Below, piece after piece: positions 9,601-18,721 of a stretch of DNA of 64,000 bases (positions within the stretch are counted from its first letter, which is position 1; each line of letters opens with the position of its first letter). Both the position numbers and the translations under genes were made by a program. The DNA comes from Micromonospora trifolii (lineage in GTDB: Bacteria > Actinomycetota > Actinomycetes > Mycobacteriales > Micromonosporaceae). The stretch spans positions 248,001 to 312,000 of the forward strand of contig NZ_JAKKFD010000044.1 of NCBI RefSeq assembly GCF_022229005.1, in the 5' to 3' direction. The notes under the pieces are model-generated. The model saw only the letters and a list, made by a program, of their open reading frames with translations, had not been told where the DNA came from and did not search any database.

Positions 9601-12600
9601 AGGTGTTTCCGACCGGGTCGGTGACGCTCGCCAGTTCACCTCGGTCGGTGTAGCCGTAGCGGTACTCGTCGTAGGTGCCAGCGGTGTCGCTGCCGACGGC
9701 GGCACGGTCCTTGTACTGCCGCTGGGCGATTGTCTGGCCGCGGCCATCGGTGATGGTGGTGGTAGCGGTGCCGCCGGCCGGTGGCATGACGCTGGTGCGC
9801 TCGCCAGCGTAGGTGGTGGTGGTGCGCCACTTCTCGTTGGTCGTGGGGTTGACGCCTACCTTGAAGATGGCGTCGGTCAGTCGTCCGGCACCGTCGTAGA
9901 GGTTCTGCGTGAGCGCGGGGACCGCCGGGGTGCCGACACTGCCGACAAGGGTTTTGTTGGGTGGGGTGTTGGTGGTGTCGTAGTAGGGCTGCGACGCCCA
10001 GTCGAGCAGCCCGCGGGAGTCGTAGACAGTGTCGTTGAGGACGCGGCCGCCACCTGGGGCCTGCGTCTGAATCTGCCGGGCTCGCAGCAATCCGTCGTAC
10101 AGGGTGATGGTCGTGTGGTAGGCCGCTGTGACGGACGGGAGCAGCGTTTTCGCAGTCACCGCGGAGGGGGCGGTGTTGCGGACGTCGTAGGTGTATTCCT
10201 TGTCCGGCGTTGTGGGGAGTTTGCTTTTCAGGCGTCCAGGCAGCCACACCTGACGGACGCGACCCAGACCGTCGTATGTCAGGTCGGTGCGCAGGCCGTT
10301 GGCGTCTTCCAGCGTTGTGGGCAGGTGCCATGCCGGCGCGTAGGTGGCAGTGTTGACCCGAAGGTCAGGGTTAGTGATCTTCACCGACGTCACCGGTCCG
10401 CCGGCGATCGGGAGGTAGGCGGTCTTGGTGATGCGGTCCAGGGCGTCGTAGCTTTCCGTGACCCGGCCGATCGCGTCGTGGGTGGCGCGGCCGAGGGTGA
10501 ACCAGTTAGGGGTGCTGCCCGTCCAAGTGTTGATCTCCTCGACCTTCGCGACATTGCCTTGGACCGGTAGGTAGGTGTCCCAGTCGTTGGTGGCCTTGTC
10601 GTAGGTCGTCCGGGTGGCCGAAAGCATGTCGCCGGGCAGTGTCGGCGTGGCCGCGCAGTTGACCCCGACGGTTTCGGTTTTCTTCGCGAGGTCGAGCATC
10701 CAGGTCGTGCCGTTGCGGGCGTACCAGGTGCGAATACACCGGTCGTCCGTGGCGGTGGACTCGTCGCCATGGTCATCGACGCTGGTGGGTAGGTTGTCGC
10801 TGTTGTAGGTGGTAACGGTCTTCGTCCACCGGGTCGAGCCGTTGGCGAGCTTGAGTCGGCTACGGACCGTACCGGTGTTGGTCATGTAGGACTCGAGATT
10901 GCCGGAGGTCGCGGTCGGTCCCTGCTTGACAGGGGTGGTGATGGTGCCGCCGATCCAGGGACCATCCTTACCGAGCAGGGTGGTCTCTTCGCGGACCATG
11001 CCTGCGTACTGGTCCTCGTCGGCGACCCGAGTCTGCTGGGAATCGATGATCTCAACGGTGCGCGTGCCCGAGGGCTGCTTGTCGCCGTCCATGCCCCGGT
11101 AGTAGAGGAACTCCGTCGCGGACTGCACGCCCGCCTCTAGGCCCGTGCGCACGCGGACCTTGCCGTAGCCGCGGAACTCGCCCCAGGTGCGCTTCTTCGG
11201 CTCGGTCAACTCAGAGTCGTCGTAATGCCAGGCCGGCTGGTCAAGGTAGTCGTAGTTGGTCTGCTCGTGGGTGAACCCGCCGGTGTTGTCGTAGACGTCG
11301 ACGCGGTCGACGCGGTACTTGTGGAACCAGTCGAGGGTGGGCTCCTCACCCTTGGGCCCGTAGTAGGCCGGGTAGCACCTCTTCCCGTTGGCATGCACCT
11401 CGGGCAGGCTGCTGCGGGTACATTCCGTCGGCGAGTAGCTGACTGCGAGTTGAGCGCCGGACTCCGTGGTGATGGTCTGTACGCGGTAGCGGAACAGGTT
11501 GGAGCGGCCGTCGGCCATCGCGTCGACCCGGTTGGCGAGCGCTTCCGTGCCAGGGTCGAAGACAACCTCGGGGTCGCTGGCCTCGCTGCCGCCAGCCGTC
11601 GTGACCTTGCCCGTGCGGGTGATCCCGGCCAGCCACATCGGCATGCCCTCGTTGGCGCCCGCCTGAAGGTACGTGTGGCGCAGTGTCCACCACTCGACCT
11701 CGTTGTACACCCCGGCGGAGCCGGAGTAGACCTGGCTGCGGATGCGTGACAGCCGCTTACTCGTCCAGAAGGTCGGCGACAGTTGGTCAGTGCAGGGCGC
11801 GGCCTTGCAGTACTGATCCCACGGTGTGTCCAGCCAGGAGGCGGTCACCGGGTCACTGGCGGACCCGCAGTTGCTGGCACACCGGTCAGCCTCGTCGAAC
11901 ATGACACGGGCTGCCGCGTAGGTGCTGCTCGGTGCATCGGCCCGGTTGCCGTACTCGATTGTCTTGAGCCAGCCGCCGCGGTCGTAGGTGGTGCGCTTGG
12001 CCTTGTCGCCCTCACGCCCGTAGGCGCCTTCTTCCTTCTTGTAGAAGTACGTCATCGTGTTGCCCTGCGGATCCACGACATAGTCGAGGTTCCACCGCCA
12101 CGCCTGGGTTGTCCGCGAGGCCGCGTAGTCGCCGGCGACGTAGCCGGGCTCGTCCGGGTGGTTGCCGTATGCCGGGGCCGTCCACACCGAATCGGTTGCG
12201 GTACCTGCCGACGCGCCGCCGACGCCGTGGTTACGGCCGAAGAAATACTGGGTGCCGTCGGTCTTCGTGACCTTCCAGTACTCGTTGTCGTTGTCGCCGT
12301 TGGCGAACGACGCGTCCTTCGACAGCTCGATCTTCGAGCCGTCGTCGGCTACGCCCTTCCACGTGTTTCCCGCTGACTTGACCAGCTCCGTGGCTTGACC
12401 GTTCAGGGAGATCGTGGCGTTGCCCTCGGGCTTGAGCCAGCACTGGTCACCGCTGTTGATCGCCTTATTGTTCGGTTCACCGCCCCGCATGGCGTCCTTG
12501 TCATCGGCACACGACTTGAACTTGCGCTCAACGAACCCAGGCCACAGGTCCCAACCATCCCCAATCCAGGAGCCCTGGGTGTTGGTACCGGCGGTTAGGC

Positions 12601-13495
12601 CGTCGACGGCACCCGATGAGTAGCTCAACGCCATTGATGGCTCGGGCCCACCCGTGGCGGGTACATTGTTGAGCGGATAGGACCAGGAGAACGCACCCGT
12701 CTGCTGCGACACCTGCCAGGTGCCCGCCGCCGAAAGGCTGGTTGCGTTGTAGTCACCATTGTCGCCGGACGCACCGGCAGTCACCGCGAACATCGTCGCC
12801 ACACCGCTGCCCGACACGGGGACCGCTGCGGACACCCTGCTGGCGCGAGTGTCATTGCGCCCTGGCAGCGGCTTCCCGTCGGGCAGCGACACCATTCGGA
12901 GACGGGAAGCCCAGTCCCCGCCGTAGGCCGACGCGAAACCGGAGTAGTCGACGTCGACTGTCACCTCGCCGTCCGCCCGGTGACCGTCGGCCCGGCTCAC
13001 TCGGGCGACGATGCCCGCGACCCCTGCGCGCGCAGCGGTCGCCCGGTCAGCAACTTCCACTGTCGTCCTCTGGACAGGGTCCGTCGCCACGCGAGGTTGT
13101 GACCGAGCTGGTGCCGCGTTGGACGGGGTGACCCAGATCGGCAGGGCGCCGGCCCGCGTCGCCCCGTTGCCCCGGAGTCCGGCGACCGAGGCCGCGAGGT
13201 CTACCGTCATTCGAGTCGCCGGCGGCCATGTGACAGCGCGACCTTGGCTGACCTGCCGATCGCCCGCCGTCCAGACCGGTCGCGTTTGGTGCTTGAGCGC
13301 CGTGACCGCCACCCCGGCGACGTCCGGGCCTTTCGGCGGTCTGCCTCCGAGATGAGCTCCGGCCGAGGCGGGAACCTGCCCCAGCAGGCCGACCGCCACG
13401 ACTGCGGCGATGATCCCCGACAGACGACGGCTCGCCCGGCCCGCGGACCTGAGGAAACCGCCAGCGTACAGGCGTTCCACATCGATGGAACTCAC
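6674..13495 (-). CDS. Secreted Rhs/YD-repeat polymorphic toxin with Hint domain
   Basis: About 2273 aa. The GTG at 13495 is chosen because AAGGAG lies 5 nt upstream; an ATG at 13558 overlapping the previous stop is the alternative. The N-terminus has a twin-arginine-containing signal (RRLS then a hydrophobic run to PASAGA). Many YD repeats (for example YDEAGRP, YDADGNRL) follow and should form the Rhs shell. The Rhs core ends near ARE-YDPTIGSFISVDP and SGL. Residues ~2032-2171 are a Hint autoprocessing domain starting CSFSAETKV, with TTEGHPF and ending VLVHNTN. The last ~102 residues are the toxin: WQHVLNEH near its start and LRTAYPR at the end recall BECR-fold RNase toxins, but this is tentative. 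Confidence 0.9.
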   Translation of the reverse strand: MSSIDVERLYAGGFLRSAGRASRRLSGIIAAVVAVGLLGQVPASAGAHLGGRPPKGPDVAGVAVTALKHQTRPVWTAGDRQVSQGRAVTWPPATRMTVDLAASVAGLRGNGATRAGALPIWVTPSNAAPARSQPRVATDPVQRTTVEVADRATAARAGVAGIVARVSRADGHRADGEVTVDVDYSGFASAYGGDWASRLRMVSLPDGKPLPGRNDTRASRVSAAVPVSGSGVATMFAVTAGASGDNGDYNATSLSAAGTWQVSQQTGAFSWSYPLNNVPATGGPEPSMALSYSSGAVDGLTAGTNTQGSWIGDGWDLWPGFVERKFKSCADDKDAMRGGEPNNKAINSGDQCWLKPEGNATISLNGQATELVKSAGNTWKGVADDGSKIELSKDASFANGDNDNEYWKVTKTDGTQYFFGRNHGVGGASAGTATDSVWTAPAYGNHPDEPGYVAGDYAASRTTQAWRWNLDYVVDPQGNTMTYFYKKEEGAYGREGDKAKRTTYDRGGWLKTIEYGNRADAPSSTYAAARVMFDEADRCASNCGSASDPVTASWLDTPWDQYCKAAPCTDQLSPTFWTSKRLSRIRSQVYSGSAGVYNEVEWWTLRHTYLQAGANEGMPMWLAGITRTGKVTTAGGSEASDPEVVFDPGTEALANRVDAMADGRSNLFRYRVQTITTESGAQLAVSYSPTECTRSSLPEVHANGKRCYPAYYGPKGEEPTLDWFHKYRVDRVDVYDNTGGFTHEQTNYDYLDQPAWHYDDSELTEPKKRTWGEFRGYGKVRVRTGLEAGVQSATEFLYYRGMDGDKQPSGTRTVEIIDSQQTRVADEDQYAGMVREETTLLGKDGPWIGGTITTPVKQGPTATSGNLESYMTNTGTVRSRLKLANGSTRWTKTVTTYNSDNLPTSVDDHGDESTATDDRCIRTWYARNGTTWMLDLAKKTETVGVNCAATPTLPGDMLSATRTTYDKATNDWDTYLPVQGNVAKVEEINTWTGSTPNWFTLGRATHDAIGRVTESYDALDRITKTAYLPIAGGPVTSVKITNPDLRVNTATYAPAWHLPTTLEDANGLRTDLTYDGLGRVRQVWLPGRLKSKLPTTPDKEYTYDVRNTAPSAVTAKTLLPSVTAAYHTTITLYDGLLRARQIQTQAPGGGRVLNDTVYDSRGLLDWASQPYYDTTNTPPNKTLVGSVGTPAVPALTQNLYDGAGRLTDAIFKVGVNPTTNEKWRTTTTYAGERTSVMPPAGGTATTTITDGRGQTIAQRQYKDRAAVGSDTAGTYDEYRYGYTDRGELASVTDPVGNTWSYRYDQRGRKASEDDPDRGTSSYTYNLAGEMLTSTDGRKRTLAYSYDKLGRKKTVRDGSTTGPLRAEWTYDTLTYGIGKLTKSVRYEPAGSTNAYVNEVVTYDEAGRPKDSRITIPSADGALCASGTLTPCSYGYSTTYRPDGQVNNTTLPAAAGLASEKLTYTYNDVGLPSGMLSASQIYVSQTGYTKLGHQWQTTLGATGKQTTITNTIDPNTGRLTNSNAVPDLKPEIFNFTYTQDPVGNLETITDTPAAGVAETQCYTYDPLRRLTNAWTPATSNCKVAPDATKLGGPAPFWHSYTYDPGTENRKTETIRSATAQTTRTYSYPSQGVGVGTHPHAVTKVDSTGSVIKTENYTYDETGNTKSRPGPAGQQTLTWDNEGRLFATADNSGSTSYVYDADGNRLIRRDSAGATLYLPGGMEVRKPTSSAATGTRYYSQSGGPVAVRDSTGRLDWIVSDHHGTAEATIRSSDLAVTRRRSLPFGAERGTTPTWPSMMDKGFVGGTKDNTGLTHLNAREYDPTIGSFISVDPVMDLADPQQWHGYAYSRHNPATFSDPSGLIPADCATIKGGCPLYQPGNEKGNQDTKNDPDNRCWPVKCDAVADAESAFDPDTWTDHMSDGRKAPSKGHVALPVFAQLAYGTHISNLTAVELERLRTDVLCYNYQEICDQIIAETWASVGDFLGEITGVNDGIDCANGSVSGCAWTAVGFVPIGKLKAAGKIGEALFSTGKALCSFSAETKVVMADGTSKMISDLRVGDKVLAADPVTGATSGRTVTHTWIHEDRLRDLKIDGKIISTTEGHPFWNASAGRWEPAGQLTSRDRLLSLDGTSIRPDGRLAPTARIAIAYNLTVADIHTYYVLAGNIPVLVHNTNCGNLFKGDGWQHVLNEHVDGSPGVVSNNTTFSNYLDVDDIGGLIEDTAKARGVPNTPDPVTGLSRDGTKHTVDFGYPIGSRGETTVEVILNPDGSLRTAYPR

Positions 13496-13554
13496 GGTTC
13501 TCCTTCTGAGGAAAAGAGGCACGATCGACCTGAGGTGATGGTTCACCGGGGGGA

Positions 13555-16500
13555 TCATTCCGCGATCCAGTGCTGCACGATTTCCTCGTCGGTCCAGACG
13601 TACTGGCTGGCATAAACGTGGTCGAGTTCGCCGGTCCAGTGCTCTGCGAGCGTCGCACCCTCGCGGCCGCGTCCCATGGCAAAGGAACCCGTCGCTGACC
13701 ACGGGGTACTTGCCGTCGTGGTCGCCAGCGTTCCGCCGACGTCCGGCGTGCCGTTGACGTAGAGCCTGAGCGCCCCGGTGGCCTTGTCGTAGACACCGAC
13801 CAGGCTCACCCACTCGTCGTCAATGACGTAATCCGTCGTGCAGGCCGCATCCCGCGCTCCTGACGAGACGTCACTGCGCGTCACGGAGAAGCACCAGGTG
13901 GGGTCATTGACGCCGTCGGCGTCGAGGTCACGGTCGTTGCGGTAGCCCAAACGGAACATCGACGTATTTGCCCCGTCTTGAGAGACCGCCGTCCGCACCG
14001 CGCCACCCGCTTCGGATTTGCGGACCCACGCTGCGACCGTAAAGCCAGCGGGGTTGACGGTCTCCAACACCGGCGAAGAGGTGGCTGCGCTTCCTGTACC
14101 GCTGAAGGTTGCAGCGGCGGCTCCAACCCGACCTGGAGTTGTCCAGGCGACTCCGGCAGCGCTGAGGGTGGCCGGCCTCGTTTCCGGAAGCGATGCCGCA
14201 GTCGTGCCTGCACCCTCGTCGAGCTTCCAGGTCCAGGAGCCCGTGCTCGGTCTCACCAGGAATTGATAGACGCGTGGATCGGAGGTGGCCCCGGCCGAGT
14301 TGCGAGATTGAACGGAGAGGACGTTGACGCCGTCGCGGTTGGGGGTGATCGTGGCGGTGGTGCTGGTGCCGGTTACCTCTTTGACGGACAGGTCGTCCCA
14401 GTAGACGGCCTTCGCGGTTTGGCCCACGGGGTGTCCGTTAAACATGCGGACGAACGCCTCGGTGGCGCCTGCGGGCAGCGACATGGTGAGGGAGAGTCGC
14501 TGCCAGCCATCGGTGATGGACGCCTTGGCCGAGCGGACCTCCACGTAGAGGGAGCCCACTTTGTAGACGGCGACGAGCCGTAGCCCGTCCAGGCTTCCTG
14601 AGGTGCCGGTGACGTTGAGGCCGGTGGCTGCGGGGACGTAGATCCAGCCGGTGATCGTGTAGCGCTTGCCGGGCTTCATGCCCAGCCGCATGCCGCCGTA
14701 GTCGCCGCCTACCGCCGCGAAGGTCGCGCCCTCAGCGCCGATCGGGGTGCCTCCGGAGGCCAACGGCGAGACCTTCAGCGATTGTCCGCTGTTGTGCCCG
14801 CGGGTCGTGTCACGGGCGATGGTCGCGTTCAGTCCCACGAAACCAGTCAGGTCGGTGGAAACCTGCTGTTCGTTGGCAGTGAGCATTTCACTCTGCGGTG
14901 CACCTGCCGGGACGGTGACAGTGTTGGTGTTGTTCAGGCTGTAGAGGTATTCCTGAACATCGGTGCCGCCGTTCGGGGCGAAGGTGAACGTCCCTGGCGT
15001 GCCCGGGCCGCCGTTCCACGTGCCGGTTTTCTGCTCGGCGTACGGAGTGCCAGTCACCGTCGGCAGCGACGGATCCTGTGTGTTCACGGTGAAGGTGAAC
15101 CACCCCGAGTAATCGCCACACAGGTAGCTGTCACAGCCGTGCACCCGGTAGTGGTAGGTGCCGTCGGGCAGACTGCTACCCGAGACGGGAACAACCATCC
15201 ACGCTCGGGCGGTTCCGGAGGTTACACCGGTGACGGACGTACCGGACTTCGCCTTGAGCGTGGTCTTCGCGTTGTCGTAGACCTCGTACTCCGCGCGTAG
15301 CGTGCCACCGTCGGGATCCGACACCACCGCCGACAGGGTGGGGCGGCCGGAGCGCACCACCGCTGGGGACTGGCATGCCGAGTAGCACGAGTCGATCGCG
15401 AGCGCCGTGGGCACGTTCGGTTTGCGGTTGAAGATCAAGGTGACGTAGGGCCTGGCCGACGGGGCGTCGAAAGACTTGAACTTCTTCCACCCGGTGTGGC
15501 TCGTCTCGCTGGAGGCCCGCAGTCCGACGTTGGCGGTGTTGTAACCGCCGTTGAGGCTGATCTGGAATGTGTTCTTCACCGACGCGGACACCCGGCCGCC
15601 CGCGCAGCCGGAGTTGTAACCCTTCGTGCCGGTGGATCTGCCGTCGATTTCACGCCATACCGGCTGGCTGCCCCACCGGACCGCTGTTCCGACGGAGTCC
15701 ACGCGCCAGGTCTGCCACTCGGCCGCGGCGCATTGCCAGGAGTAGTAGTTCCACAGGGACAGCTCGGCGGACACCACCGTGGCGCCGGCGTAGGCGCTGA
15801 GTCCGTAGAAGGCGAGGAAGGAGCGGGCCAGGCAGCCGGAGGCGCAGCCCTCATCGGCGTCGTCGCTGTAGCCCAGGCGCAGCTCGTCGTCACCGGACTT
15901 GTCGGTGTTGGCGATCGTGTTCTGCACGTAGGTGTCGAACGAGGGGTTCAGGTTGATCGTGGGGTCGATCGTGATGGGGAACTGCAGGTGGGGGTCCTGG
16001 TAGAACGCCTGGTCGGTGCTGAGGACCAGGCTGGTGCGACCGTCGACGACCTTGTCGGCGACGTCCACGTTGGCCCGGTGCAACGGCTCACCGCCGGGCG
16101 AGACCCGGGAGTCCCACATCTCTCCTTGCGAGACCGTTACCGGCTCATCAGCTGTGCCCGTCCGGGCGCCGGCTCGCAGGGCCGAGCCGGGTGACCAGGG
16201 CATGGCCACCGTGGTCAGCTGCGTCGCGGCCTGCGGCGTCTTGACGACGAAGGAGTAGCTGACGCCGGTTGGCCGCGCCTGAACGACCAGGTCCACATCC
16301 GGCTTCACGTTCGGGTACGTCGCGGTCGCGCCGTCGAGCTTCGGCTCGGGCAGGGTGCCGAGCCAACCCAGGGCGGTCCGCTTCGCGCCCTCTCCGATCG
16401 TCACGAGGGCATCGGAGTCGGCCGACCGGGGACCCGACAGCCACAGGCCGAACGGACCCGCCTTGGACCCGACCGAACCGTCGCTCTTCCGCTCCAGCGT

Positions 16501-16860
16501 CAGGTCCACCGGCACCCACTCCCCCGACGGGGCTTGCACCCGCTCGGGCGCCGAATGCATCTCCGCGCGGAAGGTGCCGTCGGGCTGCGCCCACTGCATG
16601 GACGTCTGGGTGGTCATGCCCGTCACCAGGACCGGCTTGCGCAGCTTGTGCGCCAGCAACATCGCCGACGCCTCATCCGCGGCCTCGAGCGGCCCGGATG
16701 CCTGCGACCGGGCGGCCGTCGTTACCGCCTCGGCGGCATCGGCGCCCGACGGAACGACCAGTCCTGCCGCGGCGACGACCAGCAGCGCCAACGCTGCTGT
16801 TCGACGTCGCGAGACGCCCCTAGCGCTCGCCGCGACGCGCGCACCGACCAAAGCACCCAT
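13555..16860 (-). CDS. Secreted DNRLRE / LamG-like surface protein, partner of the Rhs toxin
   Basis: An 1101-aa exported protein. Residues 1-~43 form a signal peptide (SRRR, hydrophobic run, SGADAAEA). The middle carries a DNRLRE-type beta domain with paired cysteines (EGCASGC) and a Fibronectin-like segment. The C-terminus (~residues 880-1101) is a LamG/concanavalin-like jellyroll (FTVAAWVRKSE, LRLYVNG, ELDHVYASQYVWTDEEI). GGGGGC precedes the ATG. Its stop overlaps an alternative toxin start by ATGA, so it is the first gene of the toxin operon. Such LamG proteins often sit upstream of Rhs genes in actinobacteria. Its role is probably display, secretion or target binding; this is inference. 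Confidence 0.88.
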   Translation of the reverse strand: MGALVGARVAASARGVSRRRTAALALLVVAAAGLVVPSGADAAEAVTTAARSQASGPLEAADEASAMLLAHKLRKPVLVTGMTTQTSMQWAQPDGTFRAEMHSAPERVQAPSGEWVPVDLTLERKSDGSVGSKAGPFGLWLSGPRSADSDALVTIGEGAKRTALGWLGTLPEPKLDGATATYPNVKPDVDLVVQARPTGVSYSFVVKTPQAATQLTTVAMPWSPGSALRAGARTGTADEPVTVSQGEMWDSRVSPGGEPLHRANVDVADKVVDGRTSLVLSTDQAFYQDPHLQFPITIDPTINLNPSFDTYVQNTIANTDKSGDDELRLGYSDDADEGCASGCLARSFLAFYGLSAYAGATVVSAELSLWNYYSWQCAAAEWQTWRVDSVGTAVRWGSQPVWREIDGRSTGTKGYNSGCAGGRVSASVKNTFQISLNGGYNTANVGLRASSETSHTGWKKFKSFDAPSARPYVTLIFNRKPNVPTALAIDSCYSACQSPAVVRSGRPTLSAVVSDPDGGTLRAEYEVYDNAKTTLKAKSGTSVTGVTSGTARAWMVVPVSGSSLPDGTYHYRVHGCDSYLCGDYSGWFTFTVNTQDPSLPTVTGTPYAEQKTGTWNGGPGTPGTFTFAPNGGTDVQEYLYSLNNTNTVTVPAGAPQSEMLTANEQQVSTDLTGFVGLNATIARDTTRGHNSGQSLKVSPLASGGTPIGAEGATFAAVGGDYGGMRLGMKPGKRYTITGWIYVPAATGLNVTGTSGSLDGLRLVAVYKVGSLYVEVRSAKASITDGWQRLSLTMSLPAGATEAFVRMFNGHPVGQTAKAVYWDDLSVKEVTGTSTTATITPNRDGVNVLSVQSRNSAGATSDPRVYQFLVRPSTGSWTWKLDEGAGTTAASLPETRPATLSAAGVAWTTPGRVGAAAATFSGTGSAATSSPVLETVNPAGFTVAAWVRKSEAGGAVRTAVSQDGANTSMFRLGYRNDRDLDADGVNDPTWCFSVTRSDVSSGARDAACTTDYVIDDEWVSLVGVYDKATGALRLYVNGTPDVGGTLATTTASTPWSATGSFAMGRGREGATLAEHWTGELDHVYASQYVWTDEEIVQHWIAE

Positions 16861-17429
16861 TAACAGCCCCCGTGATCATCAACTTGAACCGAGGCGACGG
16901 TAGAGATCATGGGAATCCCGTGTAAAGCGCGGTTACAAATTGATTCCACAAAACGGTCATCCGGGCAGCAGGCGGGCCGGTAGATCACAATTAGCGACGC
17001 CGCCACGGAAATGGCTGGCGCCAGGCAAGAATCGCCAGCAATGATCAGGATGCCCAATAGTCATGCAGCCGAAAGGTGCAGTTTCCGTGGGAGACGAACG
17101 GTGTTCACCATGATCAGGAAGACGACATTCATCCGCTGCGGAATTGGCGTGGAGGTTGAGCATGTCCCGCTATTCCGCTCGCGATTACCTGTTAGGGCGC
17201 GTCATGGATGACCTACGAGCTACGACAGTGCCGTCGGCGCCAGGAGCACCGGGCTCCCCTTGAGGGAGCCCGGACTCGGCTGACGGCGCTCGCCTGGCCC
17301 GAAGCGCAGCAGCGGGAACGACCGCGACAAGGGTCCCCCTTGCTCGGCCGTCGCGGTTCCCCGCACATCCGTTGCCGACGTGCAGCCCGTGCCCCTTGCC
17401 AACGACAACAACACGTATTGGATGAAACC
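16861..17429. other. Divergent intergenic region (569 bp)
   Basis: Separates the leftward toxin operon from the rightward DUF6745-like gene. The part at 16916-16960 is A/T-rich for this genome and is the likely place for the toxin-operon promoter, but I could not identify convincing -35/-10 boxes. A strong hairpin lies at 17249-17273. The rightward reading frame can be extended to 17208, but that extension runs through the hairpin and is rich in Arg/Gln, so I treat it as non-coding. Confidence 0.5.
17249..17273. terminator. Perfect 10-bp hairpin (terminator-like)
   Basis: CCGGGCTCCC and GGGAGCCCGG form a perfect 10-bp stem with a 5-base loop (CTTGA). No T-run follows on either strand, so it is terminator-like or an attenuator rather than a canonical intrinsic terminator. 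It sits ~155 bp upstream of the chosen DUF6745-like start. Confidence 0.4.
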
Positions 17430-18410
17430 GTGGACCCCTCGAGCACACCCGCCCACCCCGCCGCCCACGGCATCGCCCGCACATGGGCCCGTGCCCTCCT
17501 GACATTCGAACCCGCCGATCACGGCCACGCCGAAGCCGCGGCCCGCGCCGCCTATCGCGCCGCTCGCAGGCCCGAGCCCTCCGAGTTCATCTGGTGCCCG
17601 TCTCCGTGGGCCGCTCTCGACCTCGTCAGGAGTTTGATCCAGGACGGGCAGGTTCCACTCGTCAATGCCGTGCGTCGCACGGTGTTGAACCAGGCGCTGT
17701 CAGCGGCCCGTAGCCCACTGGTGGATCGGGTGAGCGACACCGAGCGGTTGAGCGCTTTCGGAGAGTTCCACTACCACTTCGAACGCAAGGGGTTCTACGG
17801 CGAGCAACGCTACGACGGCGTGGACGGGCGGTACGACCTCATGGAGCGCCCCTACCGGTGCCCGCCTGTCCTGCCGTCCGAGCGATTGGCACTGCGGCCG
17901 GTGCTTCACGCCGTGCACCAGACCTACCGGCACGTCCTGAGCCCTGCGTGGTCGGCGATCGACCGCGCGACCAGCGCCGATTACACGCTCCAACCGGCCT
18001 GGTACTGGTCCGACGAGCACGGGCTCGTTGACCAGAACGATGAGGCTCGTGCCGTCGTCCGCTACAGCACACCTGACCTCAACGACCGATTCTTCGACCC
18101 GGCCTGGTGCTTCTACCCCGACCTCATGGTCCTGGCGGCCATCGACACCTACCGCAGAGTTTTCGATACGGACCCCGGCTCCGCCTGGCAGGGCTGCCGC
18201 GACGTCGCGCTCACCAGCGGACCCTGGTGGCCCTTCCCCGAAACCGCGGTCATGAGTGAGCGACCCGCCCTGCTCACACTCGACGAGCAGGACCGTCTCC
18301 ATGCCGACGACGGGCCAGCTATTCAATGGCCCGACGGTCACCACGTGTGGGCCCATGACGGCGTTCTCATCAGCCCACCTCGCTCGGGGTCGGCAACGAG
18401 CGGCGCATGA
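17430..18410 (+). CDS. DUF6745-like hypothetical protein
   Basis: About 326 aa from the GTG at 17430; the start is uncertain because no clear ribosome site is seen, and the frame stays open upstream. The C-terminal segment with LHADDGPAIQWPDGHHVWA matches the 'LH..GPAI.W.DG' signature I associate with DUF6745. The middle has many Trp/Tyr residues (PAWYWSDEHG, DPAWCFYPDLM). There is no signal peptide or transmembrane segment. The biochemical function is unknown and no operon partner is evident. Confidence 0.65.
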   Translation: MDPSSTPAHPAAHGIARTWARALLTFEPADHGHAEAAARAAYRAARRPEPSEFIWCPSPWAALDLVRSLIQDGQVPLVNAVRRTVLNQALSAARSPLVDRVSDTERLSAFGEFHYHFERKGFYGEQRYDGVDGRYDLMERPYRCPPVLPSERLALRPVLHAVHQTYRHVLSPAWSAIDRATSADYTLQPAWYWSDEHGLVDQNDEARAVVRYSTPDLNDRFFDPAWCFYPDLMVLAAIDTYRRVFDTDPGSAWQGCRDVALTSGPWWPFPETAVMSERPALLTLDEQDRLHADDGPAIQWPDGHHVWAHDGVLISPPRSGSATSGA

Positions 18411-18437
18411 TCCCAGAAGCCAGCAGTGATCATCTGG

Positions 18438-18465
18438 TTATCCACAGGCACCTGAGTTGTCCACA
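18438..18465 (+). other. Pair of DnaA-box-like sites
   Basis: TTATCCACA (18438-18446) is a perfect classical DnaA box, and TTGTCCACA (18457-18465) is the form common in high-GC actinobacteria. They are in the same orientation, 19 bp apart start to start, just after the DUF6745-like gene. Two boxes do not make an origin. They could be DnaA titration or regulatory sites, or the trace of a plasmid or integrative element. Confidence 0.45.
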
Positions 18466-18562
18466 GCTAATGCGATCAGGCATTGATCGGCTGGACCACC
18501 CCTGCTGAAGTACCTCCGCAGGGACAACGCCATGTCCCATCCAATGACGAAGGAGCGCAGCC

Positions 18563-18721
18563 ATGACCCGGGGTGGACGCAGCCGATCGCGGCGCACCGA
18601 CAGGCCGACACCACTGGAGCACCTCGCCGGTGTTACTGGCCTCATCGGCGCGACGGCCGCCCTCATCGCCGCCGTCGCCGGGCTCCTGACATCCGCCGCC
18701 ACACTGACGGCGAGTCGCTGA
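18563..18721 (+). CDS. Small 52-aa membrane peptide
   Basis: ATG at 18563 with AAGGAG 7 nt upstream, a near-ideal ribosome site. The product is Arg-rich at the N-terminus (RSRSRRTDR) followed by one hydrophobic helix (GLIGATAALIAAVAGLLTSA), so a single-pass membrane peptide with a cytoplasmic basic tail is predicted. The stop TGA overlaps the ATG of the next small gene (TGATG), so the two are translationally coupled. No family is recognised. Confidence 0.55.
   Translation: MTRGGRSRSRRTDRPTPLEHLAGVTGLIGATAALIAAVAGLLTSAATLTASR

Noticed and set aside
9400..9700. Repeated similar DNA segments that could look like a tandem repeat array
   Set aside because: They are degenerate codings of YD peptide repeats within the Rhs protein, not a DNA repeat element or CRISPR.
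8585..10570. A 661-codon open frame on the + strand inside the Rhs gene
   Set aside because: Mirror-image frame of YD repeats in high-GC DNA: Gly/Val-rich with no domain; the minus strand is unambiguously coding.
13496..13813. Longer N-terminus for the Rhs toxin
   Set aside because: Most of it is antisense-like or out-of-frame reading of the LamG gene; the GTG at 13495 has AAGGAG and is followed by a proper signal peptide.
18438..18465. Reading the two DnaA boxes as a replication origin
   Set aside because: Only two boxes, no A/T-rich unwinding region and no dnaA/dnaN or rep gene nearby.
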